A stretch of DNA of 64,000 bases from Actinophytocola oryzae (GTDB lineage Bacteria > Actinomycetota > Actinomycetes > Mycobacteriales > Pseudonocardiaceae). A program made the position numbers and the translations under genes. The notes beneath the pieces are model-generated. The model worked only from the letters and a program-made list of their open reading frames with translations. It made no database searches and was not told the DNA's origin. Position 1 is the stretch's first letter; each line of letters begins with the position of its first letter. The stretch is taken from NCBI RefSeq assembly GCF_004364325.1, contig NZ_SOCP01000001.1:868001-932000 (forward strand). The letters run 5' to 3'. Of the stretch, positions 37,141-44,785 are shown in pieces.

Positions 37141-37178
37141 GACCGGAAGTCTCAACAGGAATCCCCGGCCCGGTTAGA

Positions 37179-37198
37179 GTTTCGCGTGGAGGCGAAAC
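37179..37198. promoter_or_regulatory. Perfect 7-6-7 operator overlapping the ArsR-like gene's ribosome site
   Basis: GTTTCGC-GTGGAG-GCGAAAC, a perfect inverted repeat ending at the base before the ATG at 37199. The Shine-Dalgarno GGAGG (37188-37192) lies inside its centre. Bound repressor would block the promoter/leader of its own gene and probably the divergent MFS promoter; as RNA, the same repeat would hide the ribosome site in a small hairpin. Confidence 0.6.
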
Positions 37199-38197
37199 AT
37201 GGGCTGGTGGCAGATCTCGGCGGACACGCTCGCGAACAGCCGGTTCGTGGTCTCGCCGCTGTCCGAGGCGCTCGCGAGCCTGCGGGTCCTCTACCGGGGC
37301 ACCGCCGCGCACCCCGGCGAGCGCGCGTGGCTCGACACCCACCTCGCCGCGTTCCGCGACCGTCTCGCCGCCGACCCGGTCACCGCCCTGCTCCTGCGGG
37401 CCGCGTTCGGCCGCACGTGGACCGCCGACTTCCTCACCCCGCCGCCGACCGGCGACCAGTCGTTCGAGGAGGAGCTGGCCCGGCTGTGGGACACGCCGCC
37501 CGACGCCGCCCGCGAGCAGCTGGCCTACTCGTCCGGCGGCTCGCTGCCGAACGAGCTGCACCGCGACGACCTGCCCGCCCGTGCCGTCGACCTCGTCGGG
37601 TGGGTGTGGACGCGGACGGTGCGGCCCGACTGGTCGCGGCGCCTGCGGATCATCGAGGCGGACATCGTCGCGCGGACCGCGCAGCTCACCCGCGGCGGCT
37701 GGGCCAGTGCGCTGGACGACATGCGTGCCGGGATGCGCTGGCTCGGCGAGAGCAGGCTGCAGATCAACGCGTATGACTACCCGCCGATGGATCTCACCGG
37801 CGCGCGGTTGGTGTTCGTCCCGGTCACGCCGAGCTGGCGCGGCTGGGTCGCCTACGACAGCAGCGAGCACCACGCGATCGTCTACCCGTGCTCAGGAGTG
37901 CTCGCCGACGTCGACCGGGCGGCGGCTCCGGCCTCGCTGCGACGGTTGCTCGGACCCGCCCGTGCCGGGGTCCTCGTGCTGCTCGGCACCCCGAAGAGCA
38001 CCACCCAGCTGGTGGCGCTGACCGACCAGGGACTGGGCTCGGTCGGCAGGCACCTACGCGTGCTGCTCGACGCGCACCTGATCGGCCGGCGCCGGGCGGG
38101 CAGGTCGGTTCTGTACTACCGAACGGCCGTGGGCGACCTGCTCGTGAGCGAAACCAGCGGGACTATCGCTGCCAATGTGCAAACTTTTGCTGACTAG
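37199..38197 (+). CDS. ArsR-like winged-helix regulator (DUF5937-type)
   Basis: A 332-residue protein: a long helical N-terminal region (about 1-235, WWQISADTLANSRFVVSPL) followed by a C-terminal ArsR-type winged helix (STTQLVALTDQGLGSVGRHLRVLLDAHLIGRRRAGRSVLYYR split over about 265-315). This arrangement is common in streptomycete and pseudonocardial ArsR-like repressors of efflux pumps. It is divergent from the MFS gene and most probably regulates it. Ligand unknown. Confidence 0.83.
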   Translation: MGWWQISADTLANSRFVVSPLSEALASLRVLYRGTAAHPGERAWLDTHLAAFRDRLAADPVTALLLRAAFGRTWTADFLTPPPTGDQSFEEELARLWDTPPDAAREQLAYSSGGSLPNELHRDDLPARAVDLVGWVWTRTVRPDWSRRLRIIEADIVARTAQLTRGGWASALDDMRAGMRWLGESRLQINAYDYPPMDLTGARLVFVPVTPSWRGWVAYDSSEHHAIVYPCSGVLADVDRAAAPASLRRLLGPARAGVLVLLGTPKSTTQLVALTDQGLGSVGRHLRVLLDAHLIGRRRAGRSVLYYRTAVGDLLVSETSGTIAANVQTFAD

Positions 38198-38226
38198 TTG
38201 CACTCTTTCGCCGAAAGTAGACATAT
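38198..38226 (+). promoter_or_regulatory. Promoter with palindromic operator ahead of the PQQ-dehydrogenase-like gene
   Basis: TTGCAC (38198-38203) and ACATAT (38221-38226) spaced by 17 nt form a promoter. The perfect palindrome CTTTCG-C-CGAAAG (38205-38217) fills the spacer, a classic repressor position. GTGCAA at 38177-38182 also pairs with TTGCAC. The regulator is not in the immediate neighbourhood. Confidence 0.5.
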
Positions 38227-38286
38227 GATCCAGCTCACAAAGTCACGCTCCTCCCCTGCCATCAAGACCACGGAACGGGACCCACC

Positions 38287-41109
38287 ATGCGAAGTACCCC
38301 GAGGTGGCGCGCTGCCGCCTGCGCCGGACTGCTGGTTGCCACCAGCGCGGTGACCATCCTTGCCACCACCCCCGCCCAGGCCCACCCCGTCAACGCCGCC
38401 GACTACCAACAGGTAGAGCTGGCCAAGGGTGTGGGCGAGATGGGTGAGCCGATGTCGCTCGCGGTGCTGCCGGACCGCTCGGTCCTGCACACGTCCCGCA
38501 ACGGCGAGCTGCGGCGCACCGACGCGAACGGCACCACGACGGTGATCGGCACGCTGTCGGTCTACTCGCACGACGAGGAGGGCCTGCAGGGCGTCGGCGT
38601 CGACCCCGGCTTCGCCACCAACCGGTTCATCTACCTCTACTACGCGCCACCGCTGTCCACCCCGGCGGGCGACGCACCCGCGAGCGGCACGGACTTCTCC
38701 GCGTGGAACGGCGTGAACCGGTTGTCCCGCTTCACCCTCAACGCCGACAACACCCTCAACACGGCCAGCCAGGTCACCGTCCTCGACGTGCCCGCCAGTC
38801 GGGGCATCTGCTGCCACGTCGGCGGGGACATCGACTTCGACGCCGCGGGCAACCTCTACCTGACCACGGGCGACGACTCCAACCCGTTCGACTCCGGCGG
38901 CTTCTCGCCGCTCGACGAGCGCAGCGGCCGCAACCCTGCCTTCGACGCCCAGCGCAGCGCGGGCAACACGAACGACCTGCGCGGCAAGGTGTTGCGCATC
39001 AAGGTGAACGCGAACGGCTCGTACTCGATCCCGTCGGGCAACCTGTTCGCGCCAGGCACCGCGAGGACCCGCCCCGAGATCTACGCGATGGGCTTCCGCA
39101 ACCCGTTCCGGATGAGCGTGGACAAGGCGACCGGCGCGGTCTACCTCGGCGACTACGGCCCGGACGCGGGTGCCGCCGACGCGAACCGCGGCCCCGGCGG
39201 GCAGGTCGAGTTCAACCGGATCACCTCCGCCGGCAACTACGGCTGGCCCTACTGCACCGGGTCGGCCACGACCGCCGAGACCTACAACGAGTTCACGTTC
39301 CCGTCCGGCCCCTCCGGCGCGCGCTACAACTGCGCGGGCGGCCCGACCAACAACTCGCCCAACAACACCGGCCTGACCACCCTGCCGCCCGTGCGGCCGG
39401 CGTGGATCAAGTACGACAACTGCTCGGTCGCCGCGTTCGGCTGCGGGTCGGAGTCGCCGATGGGCGGCCCCGTCTACCACTACGACGCGAACCTGAACTC
39501 GTCGGTGAAGTTCCCCGCCGTCATGGACGGGCACGTCTTCCTCGGCGAGTACGGCCGCAGGTGGCTGCGCACCGCGCACGTCAACAGCGACGGCAGCGCG
39601 GGCCAGATCGACACGTTCCCGTGGACCGGCACCCAGGTCATGGACATGGCCTTCGGCCCGGACGGCGCGCTGTACGTGCTGGACTACGGCACCGGCAACT
39701 TCGGCGGCGACGCCAACTCGGCCCTGTACCGCATCGAGTACAACCCGGCGGGCAACCAGGCACCGACCGCGGCGGCGAGCGCGAACCGGACCTCCGGCAC
39801 CGCGCCGCTGACCGTGAACTTCTCCTCGGCGGGCTCGTCCGACCCGGAGGGCGGCGCGCTCGGCTACCTGTGGAACTTCGGTGACGGCACCACGTCCACC
39901 GCGGCCAACCCGACGAAGACCTACACCACCAACGGACAACGCACGGCGACGCTGACGGTCACCGACTCGGGTGGCCGCACCGGCAACGCCACCGTCGTGA
40001 TCACCGTGGGGAACACCGCGCCGTCGGTCACCCTCACGACACCGGCGAACGGGTCGACGTTCAACTTCGGTGACACCGTGCCCTACACGATCACCGTGTC
40101 CGACCCCGAGGACGGCGCGATCGACTGCGCCAGGGTGAAGCTGACCTACATCCTCGGCCACGACAGCCACGGCCACCCGATCACGTCGAAGAACGGCTGC
40201 TCCGGCACGATGACCGTCCCGGTCGACGGTGAGCACGACACCGCCGCGAACCTGTACGCGGTGTTCGACGCCGAGTACACCGACAACGGCGGAGGCGGCC
40301 AGCCCGCGCTGACCACCCACTCGCAGAACAGGTTGCAGCCCGCGCACCGGCAGGCCGAGCACTACAGCAGCCAGTCGGGCACCACCCAGATCACCAAGGC
40401 CGAGGCGGAGGGCGGCAAGACCGTCGGCGACATCGACAACGGCGACTGGATCGCGTTCCAGCCGTACGCGCTCGCCGGCATCGCCCGGGTCTCGGCGCGG
40501 GTGTCCTCCGGCGGCGTCGGCGGCACGCTCACCGTGCGGTCCGGCTCGGCGACCGGCACCGTGCTCGGCACGATGGCGGTGCCGAACACCGGCGGCTGGG
40601 AGACGTTCACCGACGTGGCGACGAACCTCGGCAACGTGCCGGCAGGCACGACGACGCTGTACCTGACCTTCTCCGGCGGCACGGGGGCGTTGTTCGACAT
40701 GGACGCCTTCACCTTCTCGAAGACGGCGGCAGGCGGCCAGGGCCCGATCCGGGGCAGCGGCAAGTGCGTCGACATCTCCGGCGCCGGCACCGCGGACGGC
40801 ACGAAGATCCAGCTGTACACGTGCAACAACACCGCGGCGCAGTCGTGGACGGTCAACGGCGCCACCCTTCGCGCACTCGGCAAGTGCATGGACATCCAGG
40901 GCGGCGGCACCGCGGACGGCACCCTCGTGCAGCTCTACACCTGCAACAACTCGGGCGCGCAGAACTGGGCGGCCAACGCGGACGGCACACTGCGCAACCC
41001 GCAGTCGGGCAAGTGCCTGACCCCGTCCGGCAACGGCACGGCGGACGGCACCCAGCTGGTCATCGCCACCTGCACCACCGCCGCCACCCAGCGCTTCACC
41101 CTCCCGTGA
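38287..41109 (+). CDS. Secreted PQQ-type sugar dehydrogenase with PKD, carbohydrate-binding and ricin-lectin domains
   Basis: A 940-residue exported protein. Signal peptide 1-32 ends TPAQA. Residues about 40-490 form a GDSH/PQQ-dependent sugar dehydrogenase beta-propeller (EEGLQGVGVDPGFATNRFIYLYYA; ICCHVGGDIDFD; AMGFRNPFRMSVD; AGNYGWPYC). A PKD domain (about 491-578) contains YLWNFGDGTTSTAANPTKTY. A further beta domain is followed by a CBM6-like domain (about 690-812), then a ricin-type trefoil lectin (about 820-940) with three SGKCVDISG/GKCMDIQG/GKCLTPSG repeats. This architecture suggests oxidation or binding of sugars on polysaccharide. It is probably co-transcribed with the ThuA-type gene 11 nt downstream, which shares its lectin tail. 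Confidence 0.88.
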   Translation: MRSTPRWRAAACAGLLVATSAVTILATTPAQAHPVNAADYQQVELAKGVGEMGEPMSLAVLPDRSVLHTSRNGELRRTDANGTTTVIGTLSVYSHDEEGLQGVGVDPGFATNRFIYLYYAPPLSTPAGDAPASGTDFSAWNGVNRLSRFTLNADNTLNTASQVTVLDVPASRGICCHVGGDIDFDAAGNLYLTTGDDSNPFDSGGFSPLDERSGRNPAFDAQRSAGNTNDLRGKVLRIKVNANGSYSIPSGNLFAPGTARTRPEIYAMGFRNPFRMSVDKATGAVYLGDYGPDAGAADANRGPGGQVEFNRITSAGNYGWPYCTGSATTAETYNEFTFPSGPSGARYNCAGGPTNNSPNNTGLTTLPPVRPAWIKYDNCSVAAFGCGSESPMGGPVYHYDANLNSSVKFPAVMDGHVFLGEYGRRWLRTAHVNSDGSAGQIDTFPWTGTQVMDMAFGPDGALYVLDYGTGNFGGDANSALYRIEYNPAGNQAPTAAASANRTSGTAPLTVNFSSAGSSDPEGGALGYLWNFGDGTTSTAANPTKTYTTNGQRTATLTVTDSGGRTGNATVVITVGNTAPSVTLTTPANGSTFNFGDTVPYTITVSDPEDGAIDCARVKLTYILGHDSHGHPITSKNGCSGTMTVPVDGEHDTAANLYAVFDAEYTDNGGGGQPALTTHSQNRLQPAHRQAEHYSSQSGTTQITKAEAEGGKTVGDIDNGDWIAFQPYALAGIARVSARVSSGGVGGTLTVRSGSATGTVLGTMAVPNTGGWETFTDVATNLGNVPAGTTTLYLTFSGGTGALFDMDAFTFSKTAAGGQGPIRGSGKCVDISGAGTADGTKIQLYTCNNTAAQSWTVNGATLRALGKCMDIQGGGTADGTLVQLYTCNNSGAQNWAANADGTLRNPQSGKCLTPSGNGTADGTQLVIATCTTAATQRFTLP

Positions 41110-41120
41110 GAGGAAACGAC

Positions 41121-42824
41121 ATGAGACACACCGTTCGCTCGGTGCTCGCGGTGGCCGCCGCCACCGCGACGATCATGGCCGGTACCAACGGCCCGACCGC
41201 CAGCGCGGCGGACGCCCCCTACGACGTGCTGGTGTTCTCCAAGACCGCGGGCTTCCGCCACGACGCGATCCCGATCGGGATCCAGACCATCCGGGAACTG
41301 GGCGCCGCCAACAACTTCACGGTGACCGCCACCGAGGACGCGGGCGCGTTCACGACGAGCAACCTCGCGCAGTACGAGACGGTCGTGTTCCTCAACACCA
41401 CCGGTGACGTGCTCAACGCCGCCCAGCAGACCGCGTTCGAGTCCTACATCCGGGGCGGACACGGGTACCTGGGCGTGCACGCGGCAGCCGACACCGAGTA
41501 CGACTGGCCGTTCTACGGCGAGCTGGTCGGCGCCTGGTTCTCGTCGCACCCGGCGATCCAGCAGGTCACCGAACGGGTGGAGAACCGCGCGCACGCGGCG
41601 ACCGCACACCTCGGCCAGACCTGGGTCCGTACCGACGAGCTGTACAACTACCGCACCAACCCGAGAAGCAGCGCGCGGGTACTGGCCACTCTGGACGAGT
41701 CGACCTACTCCGGCGGCACGATGGGCGCCGACCACCCGCACACGTGGTGCAAGGCCTACCAGGGCGGCCGGTCGTTCTACACCGGCAACGGCCACACCCA
41801 GGAGAGCTACGCCGATCCGGCGTTCCGCTCGATGCTGCTGGGCGGACTCCGTTACACGGCAGGCAGGTCGAAGGCCGACTGCCGCCCGGAGACCGGCTAC
41901 ACCAGCCTGTACAACGGTTCCACGGCCGGCTGGTCGCAGGCGGGCCCCGGCAACTTCACGAACTCGGACGCCACCCTGACGTCGGTCGGCGGCATGGGCC
42001 TGTTCTGGTACAGCACCAAGGAGTTCCGATCTTACTCGCTGAAGCTGGACTGGCGGATGGCCGGTGACGACAACTCCGGGGTGTTCATCGGGTTCCCGTC
42101 GAGCACCGACCCGAACTCGGCCGTGAACAACGGCTACGAGATCCAGATCGACGCGACCGACACGGCCGACCGCACGACCGGTTCGGTGTACGGCTTCAAG
42201 TCGGCCGACATCGCGGCGAGGGACGCGGCGCTCAACCCGCCGGGGGAGTGGAACACCTACGAGCTGCTGGTGGAAGGGGAGCACCTGCAGGTGTTCCTCA
42301 ACGGTGTCAAGATCAACGACTTCACCAACACCGTCCCGGCCAGGTCGCTCACCTCCGGCTACGTCGGCATCCAGAACCACGGCACGGGTGACGACGTGTC
42401 GTTCCGGTCCGTCCGGATCAAGGAGCTGGGCGGCACCAACCCGAACCCGGGGGTCGGGCCGATCACCGGCAGCGGCAAGTGCGTCGACATCTCGGGCTCC
42501 GGCACCGCGGACGGCACCAAGATCCAGCTCTACACGTGCAACCAGACCGGTGCGCAGATCTGGACGGTGTCCGGCTCGACGCTGGTGGCGCTGGGCAAGT
42601 GCATGGACGTCGCGGGTGGCGCGACCGCCGACAACACCCGTGTGCAGCTGTGGACCTGCAACGGGAGCGGCGCGCAGAGCTGGACGGCCCAGTCCGACGG
42701 CACGCTGCGCAACCCGCAGTCGGGCAAGTGCCTGACCCCGCAGAGCGGCGGCACCGCCGACGGCACACAGCTGGTCATCGCGCCGTGCACCGGCGCCGCG
42801 AACCAGCGGTGGACGATGCCCTGA
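41121..42824 (+). CDS. Secreted ThuA / DUF1080 (3-keto-disaccharide hydrolase-like) / ricin-lectin protein
   Basis: A 567-residue exported protein. Signal peptide about 1-31 (ending TASA). A ThuA-like domain (about 33-250, VLVFSKTAGFRHDAIPIGIQ, GGHGYLGVHAAADTEYDW) belongs to the GATase1-like fold found in disaccharide catabolism. A DUF1080 concanavalin-like domain (about 258-445, YTSLYNGSTAGWSQ and WRMAGDDNSGVFIGFP) follows, a family tied to 3-keto-glycoside hydrolysis. A ricin lectin (about 448-567) ends it. With the upstream PQQ-type dehydrogenase it suggests extracellular oxidation-plus-cleavage of glycosides. The ATG at 41121 has AGAGGAAACG upstream. Confidence 0.87.
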   Translation: MRHTVRSVLAVAAATATIMAGTNGPTASAADAPYDVLVFSKTAGFRHDAIPIGIQTIRELGAANNFTVTATEDAGAFTTSNLAQYETVVFLNTTGDVLNAAQQTAFESYIRGGHGYLGVHAAADTEYDWPFYGELVGAWFSSHPAIQQVTERVENRAHAATAHLGQTWVRTDELYNYRTNPRSSARVLATLDESTYSGGTMGADHPHTWCKAYQGGRSFYTGNGHTQESYADPAFRSMLLGGLRYTAGRSKADCRPETGYTSLYNGSTAGWSQAGPGNFTNSDATLTSVGGMGLFWYSTKEFRSYSLKLDWRMAGDDNSGVFIGFPSSTDPNSAVNNGYEIQIDATDTADRTTGSVYGFKSADIAARDAALNPPGEWNTYELLVEGEHLQVFLNGVKINDFTNTVPARSLTSGYVGIQNHGTGDDVSFRSVRIKELGGTNPNPGVGPITGSGKCVDISGSGTADGTKIQLYTCNQTGAQIWTVSGSTLVALGKCMDVAGGATADNTRVQLWTCNGSGAQSWTAQSDGTLRNPQSGKCLTPQSGGTADGTQLVIAPCTGAANQRWTMP

Positions 42825-42832
42825 CCGTGCTC

Positions 42833-42865
42833 GGGCGCCGCGGAGCTCACACCCCCGCGGTGCCC
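42833..42865 (+). terminator. Hairpin terminator after the secreted-protein operon
   Basis: GGGCGCCGCGG ... CCGCGGTGCCC, an 11-bp stem (one G-T pair) with an 11-nt loop, beginning 8 nt after the stop. It separates this operon from the RidA/SDR pair. Confidence 0.65.
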
Positions 42866-42917
42866 GGCACACGGTAGGTTCGGAGTGGACCACCATTCCT
42901 TCCGCTCAGGGGAAACC

Positions 42918-43316
42918 GTGACACAGTCGGAAAGCGACGGCAGGCGCCGGGTGCACACAGAGGACGCGCCCGCGCCGGCAGGCAGCTACTCGCAGGCGGT
43001 CGTCGCGGGCGGCTTCGTGTTCCTGTCCGGACAGACCCCGCGCCTGCCGGACGGCACCAGGCTCACCGAGGCGCCGTTCGACGTCCAGGCACGGCAGGTG
43101 CTGACCAACCTGGAGGCCGTGGCTCGTGCGGCCGGCACGTCACTGCGGAACGCGACGATGGTCACGGTGTACCTGCGCGACCTCGGCGACCGCGCGGCCT
43201 TCGACGAGGTCTACCGCGAGTTCCTGGGCGACCCGTTCCCGGCGCGGGTGATCCTGCCGTGCGACCTGGTCGGCATGGCGGTCGAGGTGTCGGCGACAGC
43301 GCTGGTGGTGGCGTGA
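42918..43316 (+). CDS. RidA family deaminase-like protein
   Basis: A 132-residue RidA/YjgF-family protein: APAPAGSYSQAVVAGGFVFLSGQ at the start, then QVLTNLEAVARAAGTSLRNATMVTVYLRD and the C-terminal PFPARVILPC. The Arg in PARV corresponds to the conserved catalytic arginine that hydrolyses reactive enamines/imines. The GTG at 42918 is preferred because AGGGG lies five bases ahead; an in-frame start at 42885 is possible. It overlaps the following SDR gene (TGATG), so the two are one operon. Confidence 0.88.
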   Translation: MTQSESDGRRRVHTEDAPAPAGSYSQAVVAGGFVFLSGQTPRLPDGTRLTEAPFDVQARQVLTNLEAVARAAGTSLRNATMVTVYLRDLGDRAAFDEVYREFLGDPFPARVILPCDLVGMAVEVSATALVVA

Positions 43317-44068
43317 TGTCGCGAGGAGTGGTCGTCACCGGTGCCGCGCAGGGCATCGGACGTGCCGTCGCCACGGCGTTCGCCGAACAGGGCGACCGGG
43401 TGGCCGTGCACTACTCGACCAGTGCGGCGGCCGCGGAGGCGACCGTGGCCGCGCTGCCTGGCGAGGGACACGTCGTGATCGGCGGTGACCTGACCGATCC
43501 GGCGCGGGCCGGGTCGGTGGTCGCCGAGGCTGTCGCCGCGCTGGGCGGCCTTGACGTGGTGGTGAACAACGCGGCGGCCATGATCCGGCACCCCCTGGCC
43601 GAGACGTCCTATGCGGACTGGCAGGAGGCGTGGCGGGAGACGTTCGCGGTGAACGTGCTGGCGGCGGCGAACGTGAGCTACTGCGCGGCCCGGCACATGA
43701 TCGACACCGGCCGCGCGGGCCGCATCGTGAACGTCGGCTCGCGCGGTGCCTTCCGGGGCGAGCCCGACTATCCCGCCTACGGGGCGAGCAAGGCGGCCCT
43801 GCACGCGATGGGGCAGTCGCTGGCCGTGTCGCTCGCGCCGCACGGCATCGTGGTGGCGTCGGTGGCCCCCGGGTTCGTCGAGACCGAACGTGTCGCGGAC
43901 GTGCTCAGTGGTCAGCAGGGCGCGGACATCCGTGCGCAGAGCCCGTTCGGCAGGGTGGCAACCCCGGAGGAGGTCGCCGCCGCGGTCACCTACCTCGCCT
44001 CACCGGGCGCGACCTGGTCCTCCGGCGCGATCCTGGACCTCAACGGGGCGTCCTACCTGCGTACCTGA
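43316..44068 (+). CDS. SDR-family oxidoreductase (3-oxoacyl-ACP reductase-like)
   Basis: A 250-residue classical short-chain dehydrogenase: TGAAQGIG at 8-15 for NAD(P), NNAAA, catalytic Ser in NVGSRG, Tyr and Lys in YGASKAA, and the PGFVETE loop. It resembles FabG-like reductases of many substrates. It is translationally coupled to RidA (one-base overlap), which hints at a keto/imino substrate. It ends two bases before the convergent TetR gene. Confidence 0.9.
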   Translation: MSRGVVVTGAAQGIGRAVATAFAEQGDRVAVHYSTSAAAAEATVAALPGEGHVVIGGDLTDPARAGSVVAEAVAALGGLDVVVNNAAAMIRHPLAETSYADWQEAWRETFAVNVLAAANVSYCAARHMIDTGRAGRIVNVGSRGAFRGEPDYPAYGASKAALHAMGQSLAVSLAPHGIVVASVAPGFVETERVADVLSGQQGADIRAQSPFGRVATPEEVAAAVTYLASPGATWSSGAILDLNGASYLRT

Positions 44069-44069
44069 C

Positions 44070-44693
44070 TCAGCGGTACAGACCGAGCAGCGCGCGGGAC
44101 GCGGCGTCGACGATCTCGTCGGCCGTGGCCGTGAGGGTGCCGTCCAGCCACGCGGTGACCAGTTCGGCCATGCCGCCGATGAAGAGCAGGCCCGCGGTCT
44201 CGTCCTCGTTCTCGCTGCGGCCCGAGGAACCGAGCCATTCGCGGGTCTCGATCGCCGCCTGGTGGGCCAGGTGCCGGAGCAGGTCGGTCCTGCGCTGTCG
44301 CAGCTTCGGCACGGCGACGGACTCCACGATGGCGACCCGGCCCTTGCGGGGATCCTCGATCAACAGGCCCACGAACGCGCCGATCGACGCACGCACCCGT
44401 GCTTCCGGCTCCTCGCCCGCCTGCTCGGCCGCGTGTCTGCTGGTCTCCTCGATCTCGGCGGCTATCTCGTTCATCACCGCCTCGAGCAGTGCGTCGAGCC
44501 CGGAGAAGCTCTCGTAGAAGTAGCGCTCGGACAGGCCTGCCTCGGCACACACGGCCGTCATCGTGGTGCGGGTGTCCGGGTCGGCCCACACCGCGAGCGC
44601 GGCGTCGACCAGCCTGACCCGGCGCGCGGCGGCACGCTCGACGGCGCTGACGCCCCGGTAGACCCCTGACTGCACGGCCATGGTGCTCACCAT
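44070..44693 (-). CDS. TetR family regulator of the P450/acyl-CoA operon
   Basis: A 207-residue TetR-type repressor: the N-terminal helix-turn-helix is VRLVDAALAVWADPDTRTTM followed by TAVCAEAGLSERYFYESFSG, then an all-helical ligand domain. It is divergent from the P450 gene with palindromes in the 92-bp gap, so it very likely represses that operon in response to its lipid-like substrate or CoA ester. The ATG at 44693 has GAGGG seven bases upstream; 44681 is an alternative. Confidence 0.9.
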   Translation of the reverse strand: MVSTMAVQSGVYRGVSAVERAAARRVRLVDAALAVWADPDTRTTMTAVCAEAGLSERYFYESFSGLDALLEAVMNEIAAEIEETSRHAAEQAGEEPEARVRASIGAFVGLLIEDPRKGRVAIVESVAVPKLRQRRTDLLRHLAHQAAIETREWLGSSGRSENEDETAGLLFIGGMAELVTAWLDGTLTATADEIVDAASRALLGLYR

Positions 44694-44722
44694 GCCACAG
44701 CCCTCGCGGCAGACAAGGTTGA

Positions 44723-44745
44723 CAGGACGCTCTTCCTGAATCAGG
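44723..44745. promoter_or_regulatory. Candidate TetR operator
   Basis: Two overlapping inverted repeats: CAGGA-cgctct-TCCTG (44723-44738) and CCTGA-A-TCAGG (44735-44745). A TTGACA box (44719-44724) leads into them, reading toward the P450. Placement is ideal for TetR-type repression of the P450 operon. Confidence 0.5.
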
Positions 44746-44785
44746 CTGGGGGTGACCGCTGCCACACCAGCGCGGAGGAGAGCCA

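Noticed and set aside
38194..40362. A 722-codon minus-strand frame opposite the PQQ-type gene
   Set aside because: The translation is repetitive Val/Gly/Arg-rich with no recognisable domain, whereas the plus strand encodes clear domains over the same DNA.
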